Shown here in pieces: positions 1-13,100 of a stretch of DNA of 64,000 bases (the stretch's first letter is position 1; every line of letters begins with the position of its first letter). The notes beneath the pieces were generated by a model. The model searched no databases. It had not been told where the DNA came from and was given only the letters and a program-made list of their open reading frames with translations. A program made the translations under genes and the position numbers. The DNA lies in assembly GCA_022836615.1 (NCBI GenBank), contig MU405210.1, positions 558,001 to 622,000 on the forward strand, given 5' to 3'. The stretch comes from Annulohypoxylon bovei var. microspora. Its lineage: Eukaryota; Ascomycota; Sordariomycetes; Xylariales; Hypoxylaceae.

Positions 1-391
1 CAGGCGGCCATACGCATCTCCCCGGGAGTATGAAGCAAGAAACCGACAAGCACATGCAAAGAGAAGTAATATTTAACCTAACCCAGTGTCGCAGTAAAGA
101 GTACTCGAAGCTGGTTGACGACGCGCAAACTGGTGAAGTGGGTTGGTGGGTTGAAAAGTACCTAAGTACCGGTGAGCAGTGTGAAAATTAGATGGGGCAC
201 AGATAAAAATAAGGTTGTGGCGCGAGCTCAAAACACCATTAAATCCACTTAGTTACATACATCTCACCTATGCTTATAGAAAGTATTATTACAACTCGAG
301 ATTTACGAAGTATATAGTATAACTACCTAGTTAACTGAAGGAAGTATACTCTTTAAAAGTCATAGCCATAATACTGTCTATTAACTTAGTC
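1..391. other. 3' flank of the DUF2011-type gene, no gene seen
   Basis: No reading frame of note. The stretch is moderately AT-rich and lies downstream of the minus-strand gene that ends at 392, so it probably holds that gene's 3' UTR and terminator. Confidence 0.5.
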
Positions 392-1284
392 CTAATCTTG
401 GTTTGGACTACTGTCCCTACTACTCTGCTTAGAAGTTGCATCGCCTTTCGTGCCCTGTTTCATCTCTCTTGCCTTAGCTCGCCGCTTGAGTTTCTTCTGC
501 TTATTTAGTCTCTGTTTCTTTTCTTTTAGGTGCTGTTCCTTGTCGACGAGTTGTTTCTTTGCAGTTTCCTCCTGTTCCTTTTTTGCCTTTTCTCGAACCC
601 TAAGAATTATCCTTCGCTTTTTTCCCGGTCTCTTCTTTTGCTTCCCTATGCCAATTGTTGCATTATAACTAGCAGGACCACTTGAAGCGGTTGCTTTCTT
701 ATTAGTGGTGATAGTGATAGTTGTCACTTTCCACGGCTTTTCGAGCCCCCATCGTCTCTTATTTGCGTCCTGCAGGAGATAATCCGCGCTTACAGCAGCC
801 ACCCTAAATTTATTTGCAACTTCAGGTGGTGGTTCGCTGGCCAGGTAGTACGAGATGGGTCGTTTAGCCACCAAAGCGCCATCGCCGTCTTTCTCGGTGC
901 CGACATCCTGAGACTCGAGTACTACCTTACGGGACGGCTCCTCATTTCGGAATAGTCGAAAAGTATATGCCTCTTCTCCAGACTTTTTAATATCATCGCC
1001 ATCATCAACGGGGTCCTCGTTTGCCTCTATCTGAGATTCCGAAGGATTCTGTGCTTCAGCATCTCCATTTGCTATAAAGCTAAGGTCTAACAAGCTAGAA
1101 AGCTGCGCATTCAGTTGTCCACGTAAGGTTGAATCCAATTGGTCATTCTGTGTTGACTCCCCATCCGAGCCAGACTCATACAAGTCTTCTCGTCGAACTC
1201 TTTTGGTATCTTCTATTAGTTTGAGAAATGAAGAAGCGTATATAGAAGCATTTCGTACCGTTTGGCATTAGGAACTTCGAACAT
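392..1284 (-). CDS. DUF2011-type basic fungal protein, 277 aa, two exons
   Basis: Exon 1 is 1284-1259 (26 bp) and exon 2 is 1199-392. A 59-bp intron with a GTACGA donor and an AAAAG acceptor restores the frame, so the protein begins MFEVPNAKRVRREDLYESG. This start fits better than the first codon of the long frame, which is a TTG at 1183. The N-terminal half is acidic. A middle segment (about residues 80-170) carries FRLF and a KRRWGLEKPW patch. The C-terminal 90 residues are extremely Lys/Arg-rich with a predicted helical or coiled character. This layout (an N-terminal AKRVRR motif, an FRLF stretch and a basic tail) matches what I recall of the fungal DUF2011 family, whose function is unknown. 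The basic tail suggests a nuclear or nucleolar protein, which is inference. Confidence 0.75.
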
Positions 1285-3458
1285 GACGTTCGCAATAGGT
1301 AAGCACCTAATCTCAAGTATAGAGTCTTAAAATGAGTACGGAGGTAAACGGGAGACACGGCTCGAGTTTGTGGCTTGTATAACGATGAGAAAGAAAATGG
1401 CTTTGCCAATTAAGCTTTGGCCACTGTAGAAATCCCCATGCAACAGTGGGGGGCTGTTTTTCAGCCGCCGTCCATTAATGGATTAGCACTCATTTTAGGC
1501 TCGTTTTATCTGAATGGTCAATTCTTCCAAGGTTCCAAGTCCCAATACCTTGGAACACCGCTAATATTTTAGCTGAACCCTACCTACAGAGGTACCACAC
1601 TCAGCTTCGTAGTAACGGCCGTAGTTTAGAGTTTTGTATCACCTTATATTACCTTTACTAGTAATACTACATTGTTTGTCTAACAATTTGCATAAGATGA
1701 AAAGTACATGTGCAGGGCGATGATCGAAAAAGAAACGGCAGCTTATAGGTGTCAGGTGCAACCAAGCAGGCTAGAATATAAAAGTCATCCCTCGTAACCT
1801 ATTTATTTTCTCCTCTATTTTATACTTGCTCATCCATCACTATCCCTTCACCCACTGATGTTAGAGCTTACAAACAGCTTGTCATACGAATTCTAGAGAA
1901 ATGTTACAAAATTTACACTAAGAATATTTTCAATCATCGACCTAACCTCATCGATAACTTGAATAGTTACATTGATCGCTGACAAGTCACTTTATTAAAT
2001 CACCGCCATAACTCATTTCTACCATGCTTACTGTCCATGGACCCAAAAGTTATCCACTAGACACCGACTAGTACCAGGACATTACCCACATTAGGAGCTG
2101 GTAGTCGTCAGAAATGGAAAATGAAAGCCTTCAGCTTGGACAGATGGACACTTTAGTGCGGTACAACACAGGCCTTAGCGGCTACAAGCTGCAAGCTGAA
2201 AACTAGGGCCGGACCCTTCTTGATCCTATATACACATATATATAAGGGCCATACGTCTCACATCTAACGATACAGCTGATTAAAGTACAAGTTGAGGCTG
2301 CCCCAACTGCCCCAGGAAGATCATGTGAGACGACCGATGCCTAAGTTACGAAAACTCTCATCTGACCAACTCGGTCATCCCACAACAACTCAGCATCCAT
2401 CCTTTGCCCAAAATCTCCTTCTTTGCTTCTCGAGGTGTGCTGAGGCCAAGAAAGTAATCGTCATCGAAAGGAATGAGCCTTTCGGGAGTTTTAACCGAAT
2501 CAGTTTTCTCTTAGCCAAGTATGCTGCCGTTCCGAACAGAGAGAGAACCAAGATTATTACGAAAATCGGAATAAATATCGATATTTAGAGGGGCCGGGTC
2601 ATCATCATCCATTGCTTTGTTCACGGCAGTAGCAACGACAACAAATTACCACTCCAGCAATACCGCTTACAATTGATATCACATAAGCTCGATCGCTAGA
2701 AAAACAACAACGCGGCCGCCTTGCTCGCTTGCTCCAGATTGTGTAGGCAGGTAACGACGATGGTACTGTATGGTATGTACGTAGGATACGAACGAGGGGG
2801 GGGATATCGAAATAGCAAAAGATGATTTCCACCTCAAAACGACGACAACAGTAGGAGAAAGAGGAAACCAACTCCGGAGATTCCAATGCCGACCCGTCTC
2901 TGCGACTGTTTGGGTGTATGCTGTACGTCCAAACAAAATGGTGGAGAGGGTCGCGCTCGCTATAAGCGATAGACACGAATGAGTAGGTATCGATATGAGA
3001 AAACCACCAGATACACAACCAAAAACGGCAATGGTAGCCTCTTCCCAACACGAGTACACGGGGACCATCCATCCATCCAAACCCATCGTCTTTCTCCTCT
3101 TTACTCCCTCTCCCGCTCCCCGCCTCTCCCTCTCCATAACCCTTTACAATTCCTCCGTAAAGGGATGCTGAACTCCGAAAATAGCTTTTGCCCTTTTTCT
3201 TCCATCACAGGTCTCAAATAAGAAACGGAAAATGAGCTTTCATTAAAAATACTATACAGGCGACATGGGGTAGAAGTCACGCTTTTTTTATGGCAGCGAG
3301 AGCTGCCGTCGTCCTATTCATTATCTCTCACTTACACGCCTACGTCTTCTTGGCGTGTATCGATGAGCCGTCTGGTCGGCTCACGACAGTGAGGAATGAG
3401 AAACGTGTTCGTCGAATCCTTCGAACGTTTTTATGTTATCATCTCTTAGCACCGGCTT
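1285..3458. other. intergenic, 2.2 kb, no supported gene
   Basis: It lies between the start of the DUF2011-type gene and the 3' end of the NDT80-family gene. Frames at 2292-2588, 2605-3072 and 2679-3137 exist but overlap each other on both strands, lack good starts and look like chance. It should contain the DUF2011-type gene's promoter (just above 1284) and the 3' UTR of the NDT80-type gene. Confidence 0.5.
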
Positions 3459-5773
3459 TTATGTCGGGCTCCACGAATAATGGTTTAGAGTCGAGGCATA
3501 ACTTCCTGGAGGGGGCGGATGCTCGCTCTTACCGGGGTATGCATATGGCCTGCTACTTTCGCTGCCTGCGCCGCCGCTGCCATGGTATGAATGGACGGTG
3601 GCGCTACTGGGCTCGCCCGCCGTGGTCGTCCACGACGTCGTAGGAGGATAATAATCGCGGGGTGGCGGTTGTTGCGATTGCGGATGCTGTGATTGCTGGG
3701 AATGGCCACCTGCCGACGAAGGAGCGCCGCCAGCATTAGAAGCGCCAGGGCCAGGACCACCACTGGCACTATCAGTGCTATATGTGGATGCCGAGTTTAG
3801 CTCGTTGGAATTGCTGTTGACGGGCACGTAGCCCGAAGGCCCGTATCTATATTCAGAAGTGTCATTACTATTGCTCATAGAGCTAGTGCTGGGAACGGAC
3901 TGGTGGCTCGTATGTCGTGGGCTCTTAGTCGGCCGTGGGTTTGAGTCTACATACCGCGGCACACTTAAGTTGCCGTGGTCTGAACTGCTGCCCATCGAGG
4001 TCGTTGTTACCGAGAGCTGTGGCGGAGCTGAGGTTCCTTGCACGTACGCGTACTGCGTCCGGATCGCAGGCGGTTGCTGCTCTTGTGCGGCTAAGGACAG
4101 TTGCATCGATGGCATGGACGTCTGCATAGGCATCTCCTGTGGCTCTTGACTATAGCTTGACGTCCCCGAGAGTGGCATTTTCTGGTATGAATCGGCTGGT
4201 ATGCTCGATGGTGGGTAACTGGCTGTAGCTGACGCTGGCATTCCGGACAGGGGCAACTGGCTAGGAGGATTCCAACTGGGATATGAACTTGAGTCTGCTG
4301 TCAGCGTCGACCTTCAACGAAAATCAACAAATAAAAACACCCATGCACTCCCTAATTATCGAAGGCCAGCTGGAAAAAGACTCTAGGGCTCTATAACCCT
4401 CCTGAGACAAAATATAAAAAACAACCTACTTGGATCTCATCGTCATCGGGCTTCCAGGAAGTTTCGACGCGTTAAAAGTAAACGCCGTCCTTGGGAGTTC
4501 GAGATTCAACCCCCTAAGTTTTGGGTCCTGGGGCTTCACCGTTAGGGGACCGGCGACGATGCCTAGTCCCGTTTCAACCAGCGCCTGCCCGCGTGAGCCG
4601 GCGCTAGATCCCAACAGAGGAATTTCTTTTCGTGCCTGGAAATTTCGCGGGCTTCGCCCTCGGACCACGATGGGTGCCGTCGTAGATTCTGTTAGAACGA
4701 CTTTTGATCCGTTCGCCAGTGTCCCCACTACTTTCAAGTGAAGTACAAAATGCTGCTGAAGTTCTTTACGTCTCCCATTATTCGCCGTTGCTCTGCAAAG
4801 TGTGCGTTAGTATGCGGGCTTTATTGCACCAAGGCTAGAGCCTTACAACAAGGAAAGGCAAAAGTTTTGATAAAAAAACCTACATTCTAAACTGCAACCG
4901 CCGCCACCCGATAGGGTATACGGCGTACTCGCCGTCCGCCTCTTGTCCGTCATCTGGGAATGGGATCAATGGTAACGAAGGCGGCTCCTGATCTGCGGTC
5001 TGCGGTAGTTCCGGAGAATTCGGCGGGGGCGTCTTCCAGGGGATCACTATGAGCCTCACGGGGTGGCCGTCAACTGACTCGATAGCAGAGATGGTAACTT
5101 CGGTGTTGTTCACGGGAACGGTTTCGCCTGTCTCCGGGAGAATTACTGATAACTGGCCTCGCGGTGTGATGAGCGAGCCACTAATTTGGAATAAATTTCT
5201 TCGGTAGCACGTCAACTCTGGCTGTAGAATTGCGCCGTCGCTCGTACTCGACGGCATCTCCGATAGGAAGAACATTCCGTGAAGCTGCGCGGATAACTCG
5301 AGCTGCTGCATTCGTCCATGCTGGTCAACAATGGTGTGCTTGTCCTGAACTCTCCTGAAAGAGAGCAACTTGTGGTCATGATTAACGGTAAGTTTGGACC
5401 CGTCATCTCTAAGGTCCTGGACGATTTCCTGATACGGCGGGTGCTCGCCAGGTTGATGCGGTCTCTTTAGGTTAGGGAAGCTGTGATGTTGCGTTAAAGA
5501 AGGCTGCGGGTATCTGTCAAATCCATCTGATTCCTCCTGCGGGTATCGAGGGTACGGGTAAGGATGGTCGATAGTGGGGTGGCTACTTCTGGGCCTTCCC
5601 GGATGTTGCGATGATGTTGTCGAAGGGTGCGAGAGATTCGACTCCATGGTGTTAGGGAATCGAGTTGATAAGGACACCGGACCACCGCCATAGTTCGACC
5701 AAAGACTACTACTATGCGCTGGCTCCGGCTTCAACTCTGCCATGGTCGCCGTCAAAGTCGTTGTGGCTGACAT
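3459..5773 (-). CDS. NDT80/PhoG-family transcription factor, VIB-1/XprG-like, 701 aa
   Basis: Exons are 5773-4884, 4792-4430 and 4311-3459, with introns of 91 and 118 bp. The joined frame is continuous. The NDT80 DNA-binding fold spans about residues 115-355. It includes NHDHKLLSFRRVQDKHTIVD, QLHGMFFLSE, YPIGWRRLQF, then ATANNGRRKELQQHFVLHL across the first intron, and RGRSPRNFQARKEIP. The rest (about 360-701) is low complexity, rich in Ser, Pro, Gln and Gly, as in activation regions. Ascomycetes have several NDT80 paralogues (vib-1/xprG, fsd-1/ndt80 and a third). The length, the Pro/Ser-rich tail and the SSYPSWN stretch after the domain favour the VIB-1/XprG branch, which controls proteases, heterokaryon incompatibility death and carbon or nitrogen starvation responses. 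Assignment to that branch is inference. An unusually long gene-free region lies upstream. Confidence 0.9.
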
Positions 5774-8700
5774 GGGAACCTGTGTCCCAGCCGTGCTCCC
5801 AAGACCTTTCCTCGCGCGCTACCAGCGATCAACCTAAACTCTTATTTTTTTCTCGCTTTTTTATTCCTCCTCTCCAGACAGGAAGACGTTTTACTCAGAA
5901 CATCAAAGTCGCGGCAGTAACCTCTAACTGACGATCACAGACTAGTAGTCTCGCCAGGTCCAAGTTCCTGTCGAAAGGGCAACACCTTGATGGGGATGTT
6001 AGAGACTTTCCTTGTAAAGGTAGGTGAAGTCAGAATAAAGTGAACGTCGAAAGGAGGTAAGGTTGCAGGCCGAAGTGTACTTGTATGGGATGGGACGGGA
6101 TACGGTAGGATAGATGTTGCCTCTTGAGGGGACTGTTTTGTGCAGGAGACGGCATTATCCACTACCCTGGGGGGCACGTTTAACGGTTGACGGGTCCTAG
6201 CCAAGCGGAGGTGGTCCAGGTCCAGGTCCAAAGAGAGTCAATGAGAGAACAAGAAACGACTTGGGGGTCTGGTACAGAAATCTTTAGTACCTACAACTGA
6301 CATGGGTTTTAGAGTACAGTGCATGCAGCCCGACTGGGAAGGAGAACGGAGCTAATGGCGATCTGGCTGGGGGAAGATACAGGGCTTTTAGTTCTGCCCG
6401 GGACTTGTTGATAGGCCCTAGACAATATCGACAACAAGCTTGATTCTTCAGACCTTACAAGCGCCAACAAAGTTATCAAAAAAACCGGAAGAAGATATAA
6501 GACGAATTGAAGCTTCACTTCCGCTCCCTGAAAGCCACGATACAAGCTGACTGGCGCCCACGGCTGCAGAGGCACGGTCAGAACTTTACTAGAAGGCTGA
6601 GAAGACGACGAAATATATGTCAGCGCGAGACTAGCTATCGTACTGTACTGGGAAATACATTATTCAACGGCAAGACTGCCCCATAAAAAGCTTCATCTGT
6701 CTGCCGATTTCTTGAACAAGGGCCTGAGGTACCTCCTATCCCGTACCCTCCTCCAAGACCTACCGGCAAACGGCCTGACCATTGTGGATGAAAATGACGG
6801 CAAAGCCTTGTATGGAGGCGTGTTGAGTGTGTGTGGATGGAGGGGGTACGGAGTAGGCAGGTAGAGATGTATGAAAGCATGGATCATATGGAGGCACGGG
6901 GGCCTATCGACAAGAGGCTAGCTAAAGCCATTCAAGATGCCCCTTGTAAAATAAAAGCCCCTCCACGCAGCTCCGTCTATCCAATGCTGGCCCTGGCCCC
7001 CAACAGGGAGGTGCTTGATTAGTTAGGAAATCCTCCGACGGCTTTTGCTAGGTACGTAGAGGAGGACCCGCTGTTTTGAAGAGAGGCCGTTGGACATATC
7101 CGCCGACGAAGAGCCAGAAGGGAAAGGCGCGAGGAGCATGGGTGAGGAGAGAGCATGGGGGGTGGTGTAGGTGGTGGTGCAGAACATTACGGTACAGTAA
7201 AAGAAAATATCGGTTCACGAGATTGCGTCTCTGGCTAGTCGACCAGGGGGCGCGGCGGGGATCCAGTAAGCTCGCTTCGCAAAAAGCGCACATAAGTTTA
7301 TTAGACCCTTGCACGTCTTAATGTATCCCGTACCTATCTCGTAGCGTTAGGTTGCTCATCTTGCCTATGCCAATGTTATTGTTCGCAAAAGGAGGCTGCT
7401 AATGAGAGGGAAAAAAGGTTCGCCGCCTTGTTAATAGCAGACGCGTCGATATAGGGGGGACCTATATGATAGCTCCTCGGCTCTCGAACCAGAACTGGAG
7501 ATGGAGAAGCAATAGCAGAGAGGAGACGATGCCAATATCAAGGAATTTCGCTTGCATGCTTGATTATCTCAACCAGAAAGACCCGAGATGAAGCCATGTC
7601 GAATTGTCGAATTGTCATGGAAGAAAGAGAAAATGTGTGTGGGCCGAGTCGCAGATAACAGAAGATCAGAAATGCCATAGCATCTTGCCGTTCGAAACTT
7701 AGTCTTATAAGTCGAACGATGATTGATCATGGGGAAGAAGGAAAGAGAGGTCATTCGCGGCATCGACGAGTGGGCGAAAACCAGCGGATACCTGCTCTGC
7801 AGCAAGAATCTACGATCAGTTTTGTCCCTTACAAGCAGAGGACGAATAGGTAAATAGCTAGGCTCCTGAAGAAAATGCGGAGGATAGCAACGACACCATA
7901 CCAGTACAGATCACGCCGTATCCAGCACATTCCCGATTTGGATCAGCGTGCCTAGCAAGAGATCCACTGCTGGACGAACCCGGCACGCCACTTCGGAGGC
8001 CATGTAAGCTTTTGGAGGGTACCCAGGCTTGCTCAGGGTACCACAGCATTTCGATAGGACTGGAGTACAGGGGCAGGGGCTAGGGGAGTGTCGTATTGTA
8101 CATCGACGAAAGTTGCCCCCATACAGATACAGCTATTCATATGAGCAAGCATCCCACGACGGTACTCGGCGCAACAGCCGCATCCTTTTTCGCTATGGAG
8201 CATCCTCTGGAGCAGAGAACGGAATCTCTTGATTGGACGAACCTCGGTTGATCAGAGGAAGTGATATCCTGTAAAAGAAACGGCCACTTATGCCGGTACT
8301 AATAAAGGCTCCTGCAGGATATTCATCGCCAAATTTGACTATCTGCCTATCTGCCCGTCTTGTCCCTATGCCGTAGCGTACCTCTATCTGTATTATGTAT
8401 TCTGTCGTGCTTACTCAAGTCATGTAACCAACGGTCGCGCGATTCTTGGGGGGGAGCCTTATTCGTTCGTGGGACGGGGTGTGGTGCGCGCGCCGCCTGT
8501 ATCGTCTGAAAATAGAACGCCCGCTTTACTGCTGCTGCTTTTCACGCGAAGCGATGCAGGTGATATCGAGCCCGCACCCCCCAATGTGACGAGCCTGCGA
8601 AGCTAGCAGCCGCCCCTCGCCCTCCTTTAAGCTTCTTATTGCCTACTACGACGATGAAGGGTACCGAATCGGCAAGATATCTGTTAATATTATGTACATC

Positions 8701-9543
8701 TGTGCGTATCGTATGTATCTAGATAATGTTAGTTATATATTACAGAGCAGAAGATAAAATTGAGGTCAGAATCTGCGCGAAGCTCTCCACAGCTTTCTTT
8801 GTCGTCGCCACAGTTTTGTTTGTTTTGTTTTCCTTCGTTTCCCTAATCTGATGATAATGGGTATCATTATGATATTGTACATACATATCATATCTGTATC
8901 AACATGGTAGAGCTTAACAGGAGACCAAGAACGATGAAGCTAGCGAAAATGAAGCCGGCAGATCGCGCCAGATAATACTGAGTCGATTCTTGCAGGATTA
9001 TTTAACATCTTAGGTGCAATATCCATAGTAAAATAAGTCGAGCTAGCCTTATTAGACAAGGGGACTAGGGCTGGGGCCTGGGAGAGGCGCCGAGAGCTGA
9101 CAGGGACCAGGTTAGTAACAGTCAGTCAGGGGAAATGTTACCGGACATTTTCCCTTTCTTCTTTCCAACAAGCGCCGTAGATACAGTAGCATCGTAGCAT
9201 TGTAGTATTTTCGCCGCAACGTAGGGGGAAAGCTTGGACACGTACGTACGTGATGTATGTACAACGACTACTAAACCACATGGTTTGGTTGCTTCGAGGT
9301 TCTCTAGCTACAGGTATGGCTGCATTTTCTCTTCAACGGCAAGTGTAGACTCTCCCAATTCCGCAACCACGAGCCCCTTCGAAAAGTTTCAAGGGCCTCT
9401 TCACTACACGATACACGCCATGTATGTACTATCCTTGGTCAAATCACGGCCAAATCACATCAACTTGGACATGCATTCTCCTCTCAACACGAGTGTCTCC
9501 ACAACCGTTGAACGGCTGTGGAGCCCTTGATGTCAGTGTCGAT
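5774..9543. other. long upstream region of the NDT80-type gene, no supported gene
   Basis: No frame longer than about 100 codons looks coding; the short frames overlap on both strands and change frame constantly. The first 2-3 kb above 5773 is the likely promoter and long 5' UTR of the NDT80-type regulator. Pyrimidine-rich tracts and pentameric CCTAC/GTAGG runs are common. I see no tRNA or repeat array here. The stretch ends at the 8-bp target duplication of the hAT-like element (9536-9543). Confidence 0.5.
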
Positions 9544-10137
9544 TAGGGTTTCGTTTTGTATGATACATTTTCGTATCATATAGTATTATATATGTATTGT
9601 ATCGTATTTTATATAAAATATAATATCTTCGAAACCGGAGATACTTTTAGGTACTTAAATTAAATGCCCCACACAGCTAAAATTAGGTGCAATCCCCATT
9701 TTTATAAGATATTTCCCAGGTCCCATTTTTCCCACCGTATGATTTAAAATATTTTCCATTATAAGGTAAAAAAAACCACATGTATATTTACCTAATCTTT
9801 TAATTGCTGCTTTCTCGAATATTACTTATCTTAGGTTTTATAACTTATTCTTTTTGTTATACGGTAATTAATTTATATAATTTTTAATAATTAATTCATT
9901 ACGATTATTATCGTATAAAAATTATTTATTAATACTTAATATTAACGATATAATTATATAAGTAATTAATTAAAGTGTAATAAAATTATATAAATAGCCA
10001 ATTAAAATGCAATGATACACCGGAAATGAATAATCCGATCCAAATGTATGATACATATTATACGTATTTTACAAGGGTTGTGTATCATACGCGTATTTTA
10101 TTATAAAATACGTATTTTTCGAAACCCTAGTGTCGAT
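9536..10137. mobile_element. hAT-like MITE, 586 bp, with 8-bp target site duplication
   Basis: The element runs from 9544 to 10129. Its ends are perfect 10-bp inverted repeats: TAGGGTTTCG at 9544-9553 and CGAAACCCTA at 10120-10129. It is flanked on both sides by the identical 8-mer GTGTCGAT (9536-9543 and 10130-10137), the target duplication length used by hAT transposases. Sub-terminal copies of a TGTATGATACA motif lie at 9557-9567 and 10045-10055, and a variant in the opposite sense begins at 10081, as is common in hAT elements. The interior is extremely AT-rich and has no reading frame, so the element is non-autonomous. AT enrichment could be native to the element or partly due to repeat-induced point mutation; I cannot tell which from one copy. 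The exact duplication suggests a fairly recent insertion. Confidence 0.85.
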
Positions 10138-13100
10138 GACTAAACTGGACATGGCCTTATCCAATTCCGTCCGGTTTTGGACTGGTGAGGAACCAAAGTT
10201 TGGTTCGAGAAGCGTGCGATTCTCTCTTAGGAAACAAAGCGGTCAAGCCGCCTAAGCTCGTGGCTAAGGGGATTTGTTATTAGGTTCTCATCCGTACCTT
10301 GGTACAGTAGCGCGATATCTGATCTCTACCTAGGTAGCTTGGCTGCTTGGTCCTCCTAGCTTAATTCAGCACTGACGTTCAAAAGGTGGATTGTCGACTG
10401 ACAGCTCGGAGCCTTTTTCCTAGGGCATGGGATGTAGTGTGATAAATCATTTTAGTTGGGGGCCTTTTCACGAGGACGAGGGTTGCCTCGACCCGAGATT
10501 ACCCCAAGCTCAAACCATGATCTTAAAAGGGGTCGGGTTATAATGGTTATATGTGGTGGTTAATATACTACTGTATGCTGAACCTAGTGAACCGAAATAC
10601 GCAATCCTTGCGCGGTGGGAAAAAAAAGCTTTGGCTATCCGAGATGCAGCTAATAATGTAAAAAGAGCCACAATCGCGTGTAAACGAGCAAGCTTATTGA
10701 CTGGTAACGACCGTTCGAGCTCAGACTAACCTCGGTGTCACTCGGTGTGTTGCGCGCTGCGCGTGATAATAGAAGCTGTGCCTCCCTTCCCCAAGATTAT
10801 CGTCGCTCTACGGGATGGTACTCTCACGAACCAAGATCAAAGGGTTGGTGGGGGTTCACACATAGATGGTTACCGCGCCGCGTTTCAACAGTTTCGAGGC
10901 GTAGCGTGTCACCCATGTCCCGATGAGAAACGCTCGCTGTCTTGATGTACGTATTAGGAAGAGAGAGGATTCGGATTCAACCTCCAAGGGATCACGGTCG
11001 CGCATGTCATAGACGTCAAGGTCAAGCATCATCAAGGATCTACCTTATGACGAGAAGTGGGGAGATCGCGGCAGATGAAGAAAAATGGAAAGCCTCAAAA
11101 GAGACCGACTTGCGACGCAAGGATTGGAGTGTTACGGTACAGTATATCTGCCTAGGTATGTATGTAATGTAGGTAGATAGGTATGTATCTAGTTCGGGGG
11201 TTATTGTATCTGTGAAACGCGCAGATCCAGCCTAGTCGAGGATATCGATGATGTATGGTTCGAGATATGTAGGTATTAACTCGAACGGACCAGATGTTGT
11301 TAGATTCGAATTTGTGGGATGTCTCTACTCCTATCACTTCCTACTTTGTATTCCGAAGCTTGCTGCCGAGATCTCGGACAGCCCGCGTCTGGAAGAAACT
11401 TGCCGCTCTCCCGGCTGTCGTAGAATCGAACCTAAGATAGCTAAAGCAGCAAATAAGGCAAGGCACAGTTGGAATTACATAGTAAGACGAGAGAGCTGGC
11501 GTGCGCGTCTAATGCTGTCAGTCAGAGAGCTAGCCTCCTTTGAGGCAGTACGGCCGGCCAGTACGCTCCGTTTCGAACGACGATCGCCGGCTCCCGCTAA
11601 CCTAGTCGGTTGCAACACGATCTAGCAGCACTTGCTTGTATGTATGTACATACATACATACATCTAAGCACATATGTACGCACACACGCACACACATACA
11701 TACACCATACAGACAGCCTTGCTAGCTTGGCAGCTGCCCAGGCATTACGACCTTTTTGATCCTCGACGAAGGATTCGATATGCTCTTTCTAGTGGAGACT
11801 GGCCCTGGCCCTGGCAAGGTAAAAAGTTGCTAGGGGTCTCGATGAAAAGTAGACTTGTCGAATCATAAGACAAGCCGACGCGCCATTTTCTGTACGACAC
11901 CGTCCTGTGCCGCCTCAGGGCGGTCGACGATCTCCTACCCGTGCGAAAAGGGTTGTGCCACATCTCGCTGGCATGACGCAACAGGCAAATCTCAGGTACG
12001 CATATGTATGATAGGATACCTAAGATAGGCCTTTCTAGGGACTACTATGAATGTATGTATGTAAGTATGCACTGCTTCTCCTTACCTGCGAGGTTTGGGG
12101 TGCAGGATAATTATTAAATACCAAGACTCGGTCTACCGACGCGATCCTCCACTTGCGATCCTAACAGCAGGCTTAGTCTTGATAAGGCCTTAGCTTGCCC
12201 GTTCGCGGGTAACAGGGTAGATAGTCTTAAATCCTAAGAGCGACCCCTTGGCTATATAGCCTTTTTGAATCTTAGGTACATATGGCTGCTATGTACGTCT
12301 GTACGGATAGAATCATGGATCACTTCAGAGAAGCTTGCGCAAGCTAATCGAGCGCTGGAGACCTGGAGGGTTAAATTCATGTAGGTAAAGTTACAGTATA
12401 CCAGGTCCATTTGCACATGCAAGCAGGTACCCGCGAACGAACTGATCGCTGCCTCGCCGCGGGGGTCTCACCCAGTAAGCCGCTGATGTAGGTGATGTAG
12501 GTACGTATCCGTTCAACGGCTTCAGGGTTTCGTCAATGGCTTGAACGATTCAACTTACATACAAGGGGGGAGGGGGGATATTTGGTGTTAGGTATTCTTA
12601 TTTTTTTTTATTTTTTTTATACTTTTCACTTTTTAAACGATGACAAGCCGGCGATAACCCCGGAAGGAGGCGGCATTCCAAGCAGCAAGGATGATGTTTA
12701 ATGGATGGGTGAAGAGATTTCGAATACATAGGTATAGGTAACAGTGATTGTTACTGGCTGGACATATGATACATGATACACCTGTTTTGTGAAGAAGCCT
12801 GGTGATGTCTCAGTCGAGACAAAATCGAATCTGCCTCGTGAGGAGAACGTACGTGACTGGTGACTGGTGACTGGTGACCTCGAATACGATAGGCAGGATA
12901 GAATAGGATAGGATGGGATAGGATGGAATAGGATAGGCATTGCGGTACGGAGTAATCAATAATACTAAAAGAATTATAAAAGGGGAAAAGCTTAGCGCGC
13001 TTGGGATCAGGCCATAGATCATTGTGATAGCCCGTAGGAAAGAAGTGGGTACAACTATCGATGCGGGGCTGATATGCACTCATGCATGTCTGTCAGTACC

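Noticed and set aside
2605..3137. Two overlapping minus-strand frames of about 150 codons
   Set aside because: They overlap each other in different frames and overlap a plus frame; none has a domain or a splice pattern that joins to anything.
9541..9553. TTAGGG-like word suggesting an internal telomere repeat
   Set aside because: A single copy only, and it is explained as the end of the hAT-like inverted repeat.
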